From: Endozoicomonas sp965199185 | Lineage (GTDB): Bacteria; Pseudomonadota; Gammaproteobacteria; Pseudomonadales; Endozoicomonadaceae | Direction: 5' to 3' | NCBI GenBank assembly: GCA_965199185.1 | Contig: CBDAQW010000022.1 | Location: 105,624-169,623 of the forward strand | Length of the DNA: 64,000 bases | Shown: positions 16,047 to 25,694 of the stretch, piece after piece | How the letters are laid out: each line of letters begins with the position of its first letter | Position numbering within the stretch: the first letter of the stretch is position 1 | Position numbers and translations under genes: made by a program | Notes under the pieces: generated by a model | Told to the model about the DNA's origin: nothing | The model's database searches: none | Seen by the model: the letters and a program-made list of their open reading frames with translations, nothing else

Positions 16047-18438
16047 CTCGGATTGTCTCAAGGCCGCTGTTGATTGGGGGAACATCGAGGCAGTCAACAA
16101 CCTGCTAACTCCCGGTGTCAAAGTCACGCCCCGCAGCTTAAATCAGGCCGCCCGCGACGGATCAGTTGAGATTGTATCTGCCCTTTTGAATCATAATGCT
16201 GCCCCTGACTTGTTACCGGAGGCTCTGGCCTATGCATTGAAACATGACCATATGCCAGTGTGCCGACTGCTTGAAGCTCATGGTGCCAATCTGCTCGAAG
16301 CGAGAAATGCGCTTGAGTGTGCTGCTGCAAAAGGAGCAACAGATACCGTCCGGATGTTGTTGGCTAATCAGAGCAACAACCAGTGGCGCCGGGAGGCTGC
16401 CATCAAAGCTGCATTGACTGCCGGCCATGAAGAAGTGGCTCATGCCATACTGTCGGGAGAGAAATCACCCGATTGGATGTTGAATACAGTAGTCAGATTG
16501 GGAAGTCCGGAAATGGTCAGGACACTGTTAGCCAAGGGCGTTGAGAGGCAGTCAGTGCATAGAGCGATGAAAACGGCAGTCATGGCCGGACGTGCCAACA
16601 TGGTCAGCACCCTGTTAAGCCACGATTCGAATCCTTACTCTTCAGAGGAAGAGATCACTTTGGCGATTAATAGAGGGCATATTGATTGTTTTCATTCTTT
16701 TCTGGCTCATGGCATCGGTAACTATGCCGCATCACAGGCCTTTATTGCCGCCGCCAAACATGGATACACCGATATTATGACGGCATTACTGCCTCACGGC
16801 TTTCACTTTGACACTTTGTACCAAGCTCTGGAGAAGGCCATCAGTAACGAGCATGCAGACATTGTTGCAGCGCTACTGTCGGCTCCCGACTTAGAGCCTT
16901 CCAGACTGGAATACGCTGCCGGCACGGCTGTTCACAAAGGAAACATCGATATCATTCACCTCTTTTTAAATAAGACTCTGAGTGATTCAACGCTGACGGG
17001 CATGCTGGCGTCTGCGTTTGACGCCCAACGGAGGGATATTATTACTGCCCTATTCAATAAAGGAGTCAAACTCAATCGTAAGTGCAGGTCAATCGATAAT
17101 CTGCGTCGTGTCGTCAGCATGGGCTTCAGTAAGCATGCTCTTTTTTTTCTCTCACAAAGCGACATCAATCAATACCACATATCCAACGCGTTAATGAGCG
17201 CGGTACAAGCAAACCAACCCGAAATGGTGGAGCTACTTTTACGCCATGGAGCAGACCCTGATTACAAACCCGGATCAAAAAAATCAGATAAAAATGTATT
17301 AGAAACTGCCACGGAGAATCAGAATATTGAGATTGTTAAGAAGCTTTTAGACTACGGTGCGAATCCCCGTGAAGCATCCGACTCTTTAATCGACTTAGCT
17401 CTGAACCCCGACAGTACTGAGATAATGGACGCTTTACTGGCCGAAGGAGTACGCCGCCCCCAATGGATTCAAGGATTAGCATCTTCTATTATGAGGCGTG
17501 GCGCGAATCTCTGCTTTCATCGCTTACTGGACGTTGGCCAATCCGATCTTTTCCATGAAGAGCTGTCAGAGTTGATGGATTTGGCTTCAGGTAGTATCGA
17601 CTTCATCAACACCCTGTGGTCTCTGGGAGCAGACCTCGGACAATCTGATGTTTTAACGACAGCGGTAAAAAATGGCCGTGTTGACAGTGTCAATCGATTG
17701 CTGGACATCGGCAGCCCCCCAGCCAGGTTATCTGACGCTCTGGAAGCTGCCGCTAAGCCCAGCTGGACGGAACCCGAACTCCGAAACATGATGACAATGA
17801 CACTGTTGGCTTATGGAGCAGAACCGAAAGACTTAGCCAAAGTCCTCAGCTCCGTCCTTGAAGGGAATGATATTGAAATCATTAATATGTTTCTCGCCAG
17901 AAAGACGATGGACTGGTGCACATTGAGGGATTGGCGCGAAGCGTTTTCCAGCCAGTTACAAGATGGATATATGAATGCTGAAACCACTCGCATCCTGCTG
18001 GATCATAAGATTTTCCCTATGTTCACACCAACCCTCATAACCGGGTTAATCTCTTATCAACGGCTTGATGTAATACGTCTCCTGATCGACTACTGTCCTG
18101 ACTTTCCGCTTCAAAGCGCATTAGAAATAGCCATGAAACAATCACGCCCTCATGTTACACAGCTGCTGCGAAACTATGGGGCAACACTCAACCAGAGCGA
18201 AAATACCGAAACGGTCTACTTCAGAGGCAGTAAAATAGACGTTTGTTTTCCATCCGACGCTCAGCTTTCACAGCCAGTCACCTCGTTGCAAACCCTATGC
18301 CGTTCATGCATTCGACAACGACTGGCAGAGCATTTGGAAACCAGAACCGGTTCTTTAAAATCTGCAATTAATGACCTGCCTTTGCCGCCACCGTTAGCTC
18401 AGTTTCTATTTAATCCGTTAGGGACGATTGGCCAGTAA
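16027..18438 (+). CDS. Ankyrin-repeat protein with C-terminal SOCS box (ASB-like), main part
   Basis: Continuation of the gene starting at 15315, open in this frame from 16027; the first ATG is at 16186 (750 residues). It consists of more than 15 degenerate ankyrin units (for example NQPEMVELLLRHGADPD and NIEIVKKLLDYGANP). The last 51 residues form a SOCS box: SLQTLCRSCI fits the Elongin BC box consensus [STP]-L-x3-C-x3-[AILV] exactly, and NDLPLPPPLAQFLF fits the Cullin-5 box L-P-hydrophobic-P. In animals, ankyrin plus SOCS box is the ASB family of substrate receptors of Cullin-5 ubiquitin ligases. The gene lies between rpoS and fdxA, normally close neighbours, so it is an insertion. Whether a single protein is made depends on the frameshift being real. 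Confidence 0.85.
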   Translation, partial: TKAQSPDSDCLKAAVDWGNIEAVNNLLTPGVKVTPRSLNQAARDGSVEIVSALLNHNAAPDLLPEALAYALKHDHMPVCRLLEAHGANLLEARNALECAAAKGATDTVRMLLANQSNNQWRREAAIKAALTAGHEEVAHAILSGEKSPDWMLNTVVRLGSPEMVRTLLAKGVERQSVHRAMKTAVMAGRANMVSTLLSHDSNPYSSEEEITLAINRGHIDCFHSFLAHGIGNYAASQAFIAAAKHGYTDIMTALLPHGFHFDTLYQALEKAISNEHADIVAALLSAPDLEPSRLEYAAGTAVHKGNIDIIHLFLNKTLSDSTLTGMLASAFDAQRRDIITALFNKGVKLNRKCRSIDNLRRVVSMGFSKHALFFLSQSDINQYHISNALMSAVQANQPEMVELLLRHGADPDYKPGSKKSDKNVLETATENQNIEIVKKLLDYGANPREASDSLIDLALNPDSTEIMDALLAEGVRRPQWIQGLASSIMRRGANLCFHRLLDVGQSDLFHEELSELMDLASGSIDFINTLWSLGADLGQSDVLTTAVKNGRVDSVNRLLDIGSPPARLSDALEAAAKPSWTEPELRNMMTMTLLAYGAEPKDLAKVLSSVLEGNDIEIINMFLARKTMDWCTLRDWREAFSSQLQDGYMNAETTRILLDHKIFPMFTPTLITGLISYQRLDVIRLLIDYCPDFPLQSALEIAMKQSRPHVTQLLRNYGATLNQSENTETVYFRGSKIDVCFPSDAQLSQPVTSLQTLCRSCIRQRLAEHLETRTGSLKSAINDLPLPPPLAQFLFNPLGTIGQ
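18283..18435 (+). other. SOCS box coding segment (BC box + Cullin-5 box)
   Basis: Encodes residues 700-750 of the main ankyrin part. BC box SLQTLCRSCI lies at 18283-18312, and the Cul5 box LPLPP follows about 20 residues later. Spacing and hydrophobic pattern match eukaryotic SOCS boxes. This is a match by eye to consensus; no profile search was run. Confidence 0.75.
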
Positions 18439-18490
18439 ATCATCCAACTGCTGAATTTAGGTTGAAAGTTTTCAGCACGGGTAGCAAGAA

Positions 18491-18528
18491 GCCCCCACTA
18501 TAACCGCTTAAGCGGCTTAGTGGTGGGA
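18491..18528. repeat. Hairpin resembling an insertion-element right end
   Basis: CCCCCACTA-TAA-CCGC, loop TTAA, GCGG-CT-TAGTGGTGGG: a long imperfect stem after the ankyrin gene, followed by GTACATC. Structured ends of this kind occur at IS200/IS605-type elements, but no transposase is present, so it may be a remnant or just a hairpin between the two convergent genes. Confidence 0.4.
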
Positions 18529-18560
18529 GTACATCATTGGGTAAGTACTGGGTAAGTGAA

Positions 18561-18884
18561 TCAACGTTCCAGATGTTCCAGCTTACCTTCCACACCGTCC
18601 CACTGTTCAGCGTCAGGTAATGGGTCTTTCTTCTCGGTAATATTTGTCCAGACGTCTGCCAGATCGGCATTCAATTCGACAAAGACGACCTGATCATCGG
18701 GTACTTCATCTTCTGAAAAGATGGCGTTAGCAGGACATTCAGGTTCACACAGGGCACAGTCAATGCATTCGTCCGGGTGAATAACCAGAAAGTTGGGGCC
18801 TTCATAGAAGCAGTCGACAGGACAGACCTCTACGCAATCGGTGTATTTGCACTTAATGCAGTTTTCACCCACTACGAAAGTCAT
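18561..18884 (-). CDS. fdxA: FdxA, 7Fe-8S type ferredoxin
   Basis: A 107-residue electron carrier with the seven-iron pattern: N-terminal C-x2-C-x4-C-x3-CP (ENCIKCKYTDCVEVCPVDC) and a second cluster motif C-x2-C-x2-C-x3-C (DECIDCALCEPECPAN). The acidic C-terminal half is typical of the proteobacterial FdxA group. The neighbouring rpoS-fdxA-mutS order is common in Pseudomonas and relatives. A CGGAG ribosome site precedes the ATG. Confidence 0.95.
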   Translation of the reverse strand: MTFVVGENCIKCKYTDCVEVCPVDCFYEGPNFLVIHPDECIDCALCEPECPANAIFSEDEVPDDQVVFVELNADLADVWTNITEKKDPLPDAEQWDGVEGKLEHLER

Positions 18885-19042
18885 GGTGATTTAACTCCGG
18901 TAATAATTTGTCAGAAATAAGGTTGAGCAAAGCGGCTTTGTGAGTTGGCTCATGATCATCTATCCCGTTTTACAGGATAAAAGAGTTCTCAACACGACGG
19001 TGCCGCTAAGTCTACCAGACTTGTAAATACTGTTAATAGCAG

Positions 19043-19078
19043 AAAAAAACATCACCCACCTTTTAGGTGGATGATGTT
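19043..19078 (-). terminator. Rho-independent terminator of mutS
   Basis: Read on the minus strand: a long stem (AAAACATCATCCACCT pairing with AGGTGGGTGATGTTTT, one G-U pair) followed by a U run. It lies just past the mutS stop. Confidence 0.85.
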
Positions 19079-19083
19079 TTTCA

Positions 19084-21669
19084 TTAATGGTCGCCAGCCG
19101 CTTTTAATTGATACAAAAGATCCAGCGCCTGCTTTGGGGTTAGATCATTCGGTGTGATCTGATCTAGCATGTCGATGGCCGGGTGTGGCTGAGGTGCAGC
19201 AAACATATCACTCTGAAGCGCAGGTTCCTGAACCTGCATGGGTCGGGAGATTCTTTGCGCTGGTGTGGACTGATTCTCCAGAGAAGTGAGCTTCTGGCGA
19301 GCCTGCATAATGACATGCCTGGGCACACCTGCCAGCTGTGCAACCTGCAAACCATAGCTCTGACTGGCGGGACCATCCTGAACCGCGTGCAGGAAAACAA
19401 TCCGATCCTCATGTTCAGTAGCGTTTAAATGCACATTGACCACTGTCTTAGACTCTTCTGGTAAATGCGTCAGTTCGAAGTAGTGAGTGGCAAACAGTGT
19501 AAAGGCTCTGACCGATTCCGCCAGATAATGGGCACAGGCCCAGGCCAGAGATAAACCGTCAAAGGTGCTGGTGCCCCGGCCAATTTCATCCATCAGTACC
19601 AGACTGTGTTCTGTGGCGTTATGCAGGATGTTGGCGGTTTCCGTCATCTCCACCATAAAGGTAGAGCGCCCACCGGCCAGATCATCGGAAGAGCCGATTC
19701 GGGTAAAGATACGATCGACCAGACCAATGTGAGCCTGTGAAGCCGGAACAAAACTGCCAATATGTGCCAGTAATACGATCAGTGCTGTTTGGCGCATATA
19801 GGTAGACTTACCACCCATGTTCGGGCCAGTAATCACCAGCATCCGGCGCTGCACATTAAAGTTCGTGTTATTGGCAACAAAGGGTTTATCCAGTACTTGT
19901 TCCACAACCGGATGACGACCTTCGGTAATATCAATCCCTGGTGTCTGACTCAGTTCTGGCTGGCACAGGTTCAGAGACTCTGCCCGCTCTGCCAGATTGT
20001 TAAGCACATCCAGTTCTGCCAGTCCCATAGCGCATTCTTGCAGTGGACCCAGGCTATCGACCAGTTTGTCCAGCAGCTCGTCATAGAGTGCTTTTTCACG
20101 GGCGAGGGCTCGGCTTTTACTGGAGAGCGCCTTATCTTCAAACTCTTTTAGCTCCGGCGTAATAAAGCGTTCGGTATTCTTCAGAGTTTGACGACGAATA
20201 TAGTCCACGGGGGCATCGTCTGATTCGCGGCGGCTCAGTTCAATGTAGTAACCATGTACCCGGTTGTAACCTACTTTTAAACTGGCGAGCCCGGTGCGCT
20301 CACGTTCACGAAGTTCCAGTTGCACCAGATAATCACCGGCGTTTTCACTGATCGAGCGCAGTTCGTCCAGCTCTTCGTCATACCCTTCGGCGATCACACC
20401 ACCATCACGAATGATCACAGGCGGGTTTTCAATCACCGCTTTCTGTAACAACTCCGCCAGTTGTGGGTGTTCACTGATGCTTTGTGCCAGTTGATGGACA
20501 GTCTGGCTATCGATGGTGGTTAATGTTGCCTGCAATGCCGGTAATAAATGCAGCGCATCACGCAGGCGGGCCAGGTCTCTTGGACGGGCCGATTTCAGCG
20601 CAACCCGGGCAAGGATACGCTCGATATCGCCAATCCCTTTGAGAGTCTGATGCACGTCTTCAAAATGAAAACCTTTTTTAATGGCCGAAATGGCATTCTG
20701 GCGTGCCTGCAGTTTTGCCAGATTGCGCAGTGGTCGGTTAATCCAGCGTCCGATCAGGCGGCTGCCCATGGCCGTAGCAGTTCGATCAATCACTGACGCC
20801 AGAGTATGTTCCCGGCCGCCATTCATATTAATGGTCAATTCCAGATTTTTGCGACTGGCAGCATCTAATACCACGCTCTCATCACGATTTTCCTGAGACA
20901 GCGCACGAATATGCGGTAAAGCAGTACGCTGGGTTTCTTTGGCGTATTGCAGCAGGCATCCGGCCGCTTCGATAGCTAGCGTTAGGTGAGCGCAACCGAA
21001 ACCTTCGAGACTTTTGGTTTGAAATTGTCGTGTTAATTGTTCAAGCGCGGTTTCACGGTCAAAATCCCAGGGTGGTCTTTTGCTGGAACCGGCGCGTTGC
21101 AGAAGTGTTTCTGACCAGCTGAATTCATCGTTCAAAAGTAGTTCCGCCGGGTTCAGTCGTTCTACCTCAGAAAGTAAGGCTTCTTCGCCTGCCACTTCCA
21201 GAACCGTGAAATGACCACTACTGATATCCAGAAACGCCAGCCCGAATGTATCGTCCTGACGGGTAATTGCAATGAGCAGGTTATCCTGACGTTCATCCAG
21301 CAGCGCTTCATCACTGACCGTTCCTGGCGTCAGAATACGAACCACCTGTCGTTCAACCGGACCTTTGCTGGTGGCGGGGTCGCCAATTTGTTCTGCAATA
21401 GCGACGGATTCCCGCAGGCGAATCAGCTTGGCAAGATAACCTTCAGCCGCATGATAGGGAATACCCGCCATCGGAATCGGTTCGCCACCGGACTGGCCTC
21501 TGGCGGTCAGGGTGATATCCAGTAGATGTGCGGCTTTTTTAGCATCGTCATAAAACAGCTCATAAAAATCGCCCATCCGGTAAAAAACCAGCTGGTCACG
21601 GTGCTGCTGTTTGATGCGCAGGTATTGCTGCATCATCGGCGTGTGTTTGGTTAGGTCGTTTGTTGCCAT
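19084..21669 (-). CDS. mutS: DNA mismatch repair protein MutS
   Basis: Recognises base mismatches and starts repair with MutL. The N-terminal mismatch-binding motif FYRMGDFYELFYDDA, the Walker A motif GPNMGGKSTYMRQ (about residue 614), the Walker B region LVLMDEIGRGTSTFDGLSLAWA and the ATHYFELT signature are all present. From ATG 21669 (MATNDLTKHTPMMQQYL) the protein has 861 residues, typical for the family; in-frame codons up to 21789 would add 40 unrelated residues. Upstream of the start there is no strong ribosome site. Confidence 0.97.
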   Translation of the reverse strand: MATNDLTKHTPMMQQYLRIKQQHRDQLVFYRMGDFYELFYDDAKKAAHLLDITLTARGQSGGEPIPMAGIPYHAAEGYLAKLIRLRESVAIAEQIGDPATSKGPVERQVVRILTPGTVSDEALLDERQDNLLIAITRQDDTFGLAFLDISSGHFTVLEVAGEEALLSEVERLNPAELLLNDEFSWSETLLQRAGSSKRPPWDFDRETALEQLTRQFQTKSLEGFGCAHLTLAIEAAGCLLQYAKETQRTALPHIRALSQENRDESVVLDAASRKNLELTINMNGGREHTLASVIDRTATAMGSRLIGRWINRPLRNLAKLQARQNAISAIKKGFHFEDVHQTLKGIGDIERILARVALKSARPRDLARLRDALHLLPALQATLTTIDSQTVHQLAQSISEHPQLAELLQKAVIENPPVIIRDGGVIAEGYDEELDELRSISENAGDYLVQLELRERERTGLASLKVGYNRVHGYYIELSRRESDDAPVDYIRRQTLKNTERFITPELKEFEDKALSSKSRALAREKALYDELLDKLVDSLGPLQECAMGLAELDVLNNLAERAESLNLCQPELSQTPGIDITEGRHPVVEQVLDKPFVANNTNFNVQRRMLVITGPNMGGKSTYMRQTALIVLLAHIGSFVPASQAHIGLVDRIFTRIGSSDDLAGGRSTFMVEMTETANILHNATEHSLVLMDEIGRGTSTFDGLSLAWACAHYLAESVRAFTLFATHYFELTHLPEESKTVVNVHLNATEHEDRIVFLHAVQDGPASQSYGLQVAQLAGVPRHVIMQARQKLTSLENQSTPAQRISRPMQVQEPALQSDMFAAPQPHPAIDMLDQITPNDLTPKQALDLLYQLKAAGDH

Positions 21670-21919
21670 TAATATCAGTCGATTCGGTAATAGGGGGAGT
21701 ATTTTGGAGTATTGTTGGGGCATTATGGCCTGACTTTTCTGTTTCATGCCAGCCCGTTTAAGAACCATTCTCCATAGTACATTCATCAATTCCTTTTATC
21801 GATTTCTGTCATCGATATTGGCTTCTGATTGAGATTCACCGAGATTCTAAGAGGCTGTGAGAAACGTGTGGGGGGAGAACTGCTTTTATCCCCGGAGTTG
21901 GCAGGGTGTAGAGAGATAC

Positions 21920-23845
21920 TCAGAATTCGTATCGGATCTTAACGTTGTAGCTATCAGAGCTGAATTTGTTTTTCTTTACGTGGGTGTAGGAGCCGCTTAC
22001 TGACACATTACTGTCGGATGTGAAATCAACACCCAGACCGGCTTCCCAGCTATTACGTTCAGGGCTTGGTCCTTTCAGTGTGTAACGATTGCCACCGAAG
22101 ATAACGTCTTTTTCAAGCGTTTCATTCACGGTGTCACGATAGTAATGGATGTTGGCTCTGGGGGTGAACACACCAGAATCTTTGGCTTTGAAGGATGTGC
22201 TCAGAGCAAGGCCTGCGCCCAATTCAAAACGCGTCAGGTTATCGGCGTCTGAACGGTTGTCTGCAGAGTACTGGTATGCATCAAGGTTAATATGGGTATA
22301 GCGACCGCTGACGATGGGTTCCAGAACGGCTCTGCCCAGATTAAAGTAATAGCCAATGTTGGTGACAGCGCCTAACTGGGTTGACTGATACTCTGCTTTG
22401 GCTGAGCCTGCATCAAGGGTGCTAGTGTGAGTAGATAATCCGAAAGAAAAGCTGCTGTCTATATAGAGGTTGTTCCACTGCCAGGTGCTATATAAAGAGC
22501 CTATGTAAGATTTCACGTCTTCTTGCTGATTTCGTTCTACAAAACTGGTGCTAGAGTTACCAAAACTGAAAGCAAGCCCGGCGGTCATGTTATCAAACAG
22601 CCGGTCATAACCGATGCTGCCACCACTTAGCGTGCCGTTAAAGCCAAGGCTGACCCCATCCTTTTTCCGTTTAGATTCGCTCTTGATGGCCTGAAACCAG
22701 AATCCATCGGCTGCCATCATGCTGCCGTAGTTAAGGCCGGTTCTAACGGTTGCACTGCGGGCTGAGATATTACCGGCAACGGCATGAGCCATTTCGGCAC
22801 CCGCTTCAGCGGCAGAGTTGGTGTCGTCTGGCCGAACCCTGTTCAGGTATTGGATGAGTGCTTCATTGGAATCTGCATTGGTGACCAGATCGCCATAAGA
22901 GGTGGTCAGTCTTGATAGCTCACTCGCTGAGATAGTGCCTTTTTGCAGGCTGTCTGCTATGGACTGAATGTAGTCTGCGTAACCCAGTGTGCTGGTGATG
23001 GCTTTGATGTCGTTGGCTGCTATATCAGCCGTGACACCCGTACTGGTTATTTGTACATTACTGACCTTCACCAGAATATTACCACCTTCTACTTTGAAAG
23101 AGCCTTGCGTAGGTGCATTAAGATCGTCAATAGGAGTCGCAGAGCTTTGTCCCTCCGCTATAAACTCCATGTTACCAGTGACTAAAGCAACATTCTGTAC
23201 TGACTGAATACCAGCTTTTAAGATGGCGGGCGATGCAGAGACTTTAATGACAGATGCATCATTAACAAAGACATTGCCTGTTGTGGTCAGCCCTGAAGCG
23301 GATGAACTGTCTTCAAAGCTGATCATCAGAGTACCATTTTCAGTATTCAGATAACCGTTGCCCAGATTGGTGCCATTGTAAGCAATGAATAACCCGCTGT
23401 TGGTGATATTCATTGCCGGGGGATTGTTCATTCTGAAGTAAGCTGTGCCCTTATTGTTGAGGGTTATTGTGCCATCTCCCGAAATTAGTCCTCGGAAGTA
23501 CCCGTTGTTGTTAAAGTTCAGACTACTCCCACCAAGGGTATTCAGCGCGTTGACACCGGTGATGGTTCCGTTATTCGTTACGTTCAGATTGAGGACCGGG
23601 CTGGGGTTGTTGTTACTATCGTCTCTTGTATCAATAGTCAGTGCCGTCTCTGTTGCGATGCTGCTACTCACAGTAACATCTTTATTAATGACAACGGTGT
23701 CGTCCTCTCTCAGACTGTCGTACACCTTATCTTTAACACTTTCACTGATGATATTATCCGTGGCGCTGGCCGCCGCCGGTAAAAACAAGCCATAGAGTAT
23801 GCCGTTAACAGCCAGTCGCAGAATGGTTTTTTTGTGCAATTGCAT
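21920..23845 (-). CDS. Autotransporter-domain outer-membrane protein (type Va)
   Basis: 641 residues: a signal peptide (LAVNGILYGLFLPAAASA), a passenger of about 300 residues rich in Asn, Gly, Ser and Thr with short beta-helix-like units (NVTNNGTITGVNALNTLGG and similar), a helical linker near 280-350, and a C-terminal beta-barrel of about 270 residues beginning near GFWFQAIKSESKRK and ending in the outer-membrane signature YNVKIRYEF with a terminal Phe. The passenger function is not recognisable. It has a good AGGGAAG ribosome site and is inserted between mutS and pncC, usually adjacent, so it is an accessory gene. Confidence 0.9.
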   Translation of the reverse strand: MQLHKKTILRLAVNGILYGLFLPAAASATDNIISESVKDKVYDSLREDDTVVINKDVTVSSSIATETALTIDTRDDSNNNPSPVLNLNVTNNGTITGVNALNTLGGSSLNFNNNGYFRGLISGDGTITLNNKGTAYFRMNNPPAMNITNSGLFIAYNGTNLGNGYLNTENGTLMISFEDSSSASGLTTTGNVFVNDASVIKVSASPAILKAGIQSVQNVALVTGNMEFIAEGQSSATPIDDLNAPTQGSFKVEGGNILVKVSNVQITSTGVTADIAANDIKAITSTLGYADYIQSIADSLQKGTISASELSRLTTSYGDLVTNADSNEALIQYLNRVRPDDTNSAAEAGAEMAHAVAGNISARSATVRTGLNYGSMMAADGFWFQAIKSESKRKKDGVSLGFNGTLSGGSIGYDRLFDNMTAGLAFSFGNSSTSFVERNQQEDVKSYIGSLYSTWQWNNLYIDSSFSFGLSTHTSTLDAGSAKAEYQSTQLGAVTNIGYYFNLGRAVLEPIVSGRYTHINLDAYQYSADNRSDADNLTRFELGAGLALSTSFKAKDSGVFTPRANIHYYRDTVNETLEKDVIFGGNRYTLKGPSPERNSWEAGLGVDFTSDSNVSVSGSYTHVKKNKFSSDSYNVKIRYEF

Positions 23846-24049
23846 AACGCTTCCCTGAGTTATAGATGGTTTGATTTGCTGGTACTAATGCCGTGGATTA
23901 TTGGTATATATCTATCGTTCAAGCGAAAAATGAAGGTAAATAAGCGTTAGCAGACAGTTAAACAGGCAGGCGATGAGGTTGAGAAAAATATCACTTATCA
24001 GAAAGAACGATTATGATAGTGACTTTGTCCTGATAAAACGGTCAGAAAT

Positions 24050-24535
24050 GTGAACAAACTGGCGCTTGAACTGTCGGATAAATTACGACTATTGGGTCTG
24101 ACTCTCTCTACCGCAGAATCCTGCACCGGTGGTTGGGTGGGTAAAGAGCTGACGGCTGTGCCCGGAAGCTCTGACTGGTACGAAGGTGGTATTATCAGCT
24201 ACTCCAATGCAGTGAAACAAAATACACTGCAGGTGTCTGGTGAGATACTGGAACAACACGGTGCCGTCAGTGAGCCGACTGCTCTGGCTATGGCAAATGG
24301 AGCGCAGAACGTTTTTTCTACGGATATGGCGGTATCACTAACAGGCATTGCCGGACCGGGCGGTGGGACAGAAAACAAACCGGTAGGCACTGTCTGGATT
24401 GCCTGGCGGTTGCATCAACAATCACATGCACATTGCTATGTATTCGAAGGCAACCGGGAGCAGGTCAGAGAACAGGCTGTTCGTGAAGCCTTGCAGGGCT
24501 TACTCAATATGCTGACAAGGATAGAAAAAGAATAG
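24050..24535 (+). CDS. pncC: PncC / CinA C-terminal domain, nicotinamide-nucleotide amidohydrolase
   Basis: Converts nicotinamide mononucleotide to nicotinate mononucleotide, recycling pyridine nucleotides. The stand-alone CinA C-terminal domain of 161 residues shows the motifs TAESCTGGWVGKELT, YEGGIISYSNAVKQN, HGAVSEPTA and SLTGIAGPGGGTENKPVGTVW. It starts at GTG 24050. Next to recA, as in most gammaproteobacteria. Confidence 0.94.
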   Translation: MNKLALELSDKLRLLGLTLSTAESCTGGWVGKELTAVPGSSDWYEGGIISYSNAVKQNTLQVSGEILEQHGAVSEPTALAMANGAQNVFSTDMAVSLTGIAGPGGGTENKPVGTVWIAWRLHQQSHAHCYVFEGNREQVREQAVREALQGLLNMLTRIEKE

Positions 24536-24557
24536 GTCGGCCGAAATGAAATTTATA

Positions 24558-24573
24558 CTGGACAAAAATACAG
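24558..24573 (+). promoter_or_regulatory. LexA (SOS) box upstream of recA
   Basis: CTGGACAAAAATACAG has the CTG-N10-CAG form with an AT-rich centre, 64 bases before the recA start. The left half is a weaker match to the E. coli consensus CTGTATATATATACAG. Position and form support SOS control of recA-recX. Confidence 0.72.
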
Positions 24574-24636
24574 TTAGTGTTTAAATATACAGTACTCGGT
24601 TTTTAAACTGACTCTTATCTCGCTGAGGGTATCAAA

Positions 24637-25692
24637 ATGGATGACAACAGAAAAAAAGCACTGGCTGCGGCCCTGGGCCAGATCGACCGGCAGTTCGGTA
24701 AGGGTGCGGTTATGCGGATGGGGGACCAGAAACAGGAAGCCATCCCCGCTATTTCTACCGGCTCTTTACAGCTCGATATCGCTCTGGGCATAGGAGGCCT
24801 GCCAAAAGGTCGTGTTATTGAAATCTTTGGTCCGGAATCTTCCGGTAAAACGACGCTCACCCTGAGTGTTATTGCTGAAGCTCAGAAACAGGGTGCTACC
24901 TGTGCTTTTGTTGATGCAGAACACGCCCTCGACCCTCAGTACGCTGGCAAGCTGGGTGTCGATGTTGATGATCTTTATGTGTCTCAACCCGATACCGGTG
25001 AACAAGCTCTGGAAATTACCGACATGCTGGTTCGCTCCGGTGCGGTGGATGTGATTGTGGTTGACTCGGTGGCGGCGCTGGTACCAAAAGCTGAAATTGA
25101 AGGTGACATGGGGGATTCTCATGTCGGCTTGCAGGCGCGTTTGATGTCTCAGGCGCTGCGTAAGCTGACAGGCTCCATCAAACAGACCAACTGCATGGTG
25201 ATCTTCATCAATCAGATTCGTATGAAGATTGGTGTCATGTTTGGTAACCCGGAAACCACCACAGGTGGTAACGCCCTCAAGTTTTATTCGTCTGTCCGTA
25301 TGGATATTCGTCGTACTGGTGCCGTTAAACAGGGCGATGAGATTATCGGTAACGAGACCCGTGTAAAAGTGGTTAAGAACAAAGTATCGCCACCATTCCG
25401 TCAGGCTGAGTTCCAGATTCTCTACGGTAAAGGTATTTACCATATGGGTGAAGTCATCGACCTGGGAGTGAAGCTCAAGCTGGTGGATAAATCCGGTGCC
25501 TGGTATGCCTATAAAGGCAAGAAGATCGGTCAGGGTAAAGCCAATGCTTCTCAGTATCTGGAAGATAACCCTGAAATTGCCAATGAGATTGAAGCGCAGA
25601 TTCGTAAAGAACTGCTGTCTTCACCAGAAGCAGAAGTCACTGAAGAAAAGAGCAAAGATAAAGCAGTTCAGGACAGCCCTCTGGCTGAGTAA
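24637..25692 (+). CDS. recA: Recombinase RecA
   Basis: Forms the nucleoprotein filament for homologous recombination and triggers LexA self-cleavage. Walker A GPESSGKTT starts at about residue 65; VIVVDSVAALVPKAEIEG, the L1/L2 regions and INQIRMKIGVMFGNPETTTGGNALKFY are intact. 351 residues with an acidic/lysine-rich C-terminus. A GAGGG ribosome site precedes the ATG. recX follows 2 bases after the stop, and a LexA box lies upstream. Confidence 0.98.
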   Translation: MDDNRKKALAAALGQIDRQFGKGAVMRMGDQKQEAIPAISTGSLQLDIALGIGGLPKGRVIEIFGPESSGKTTLTLSVIAEAQKQGATCAFVDAEHALDPQYAGKLGVDVDDLYVSQPDTGEQALEITDMLVRSGAVDVIVVDSVAALVPKAEIEGDMGDSHVGLQARLMSQALRKLTGSIKQTNCMVIFINQIRMKIGVMFGNPETTTGGNALKFYSSVRMDIRRTGAVKQGDEIIGNETRVKVVKNKVSPPFRQAEFQILYGKGIYHMGEVIDLGVKLKLVDKSGAWYAYKGKKIGQGKANASQYLEDNPEIANEIEAQIRKELLSSPEAEVTEEKSKDKAVQDSPLAE

Positions 25693-25694
25693 CC

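Noticed and set aside
24766..25443. 225-codon minus-strand open frame inside recA
   Set aside because: Shadow of recA; no start context or similarity.
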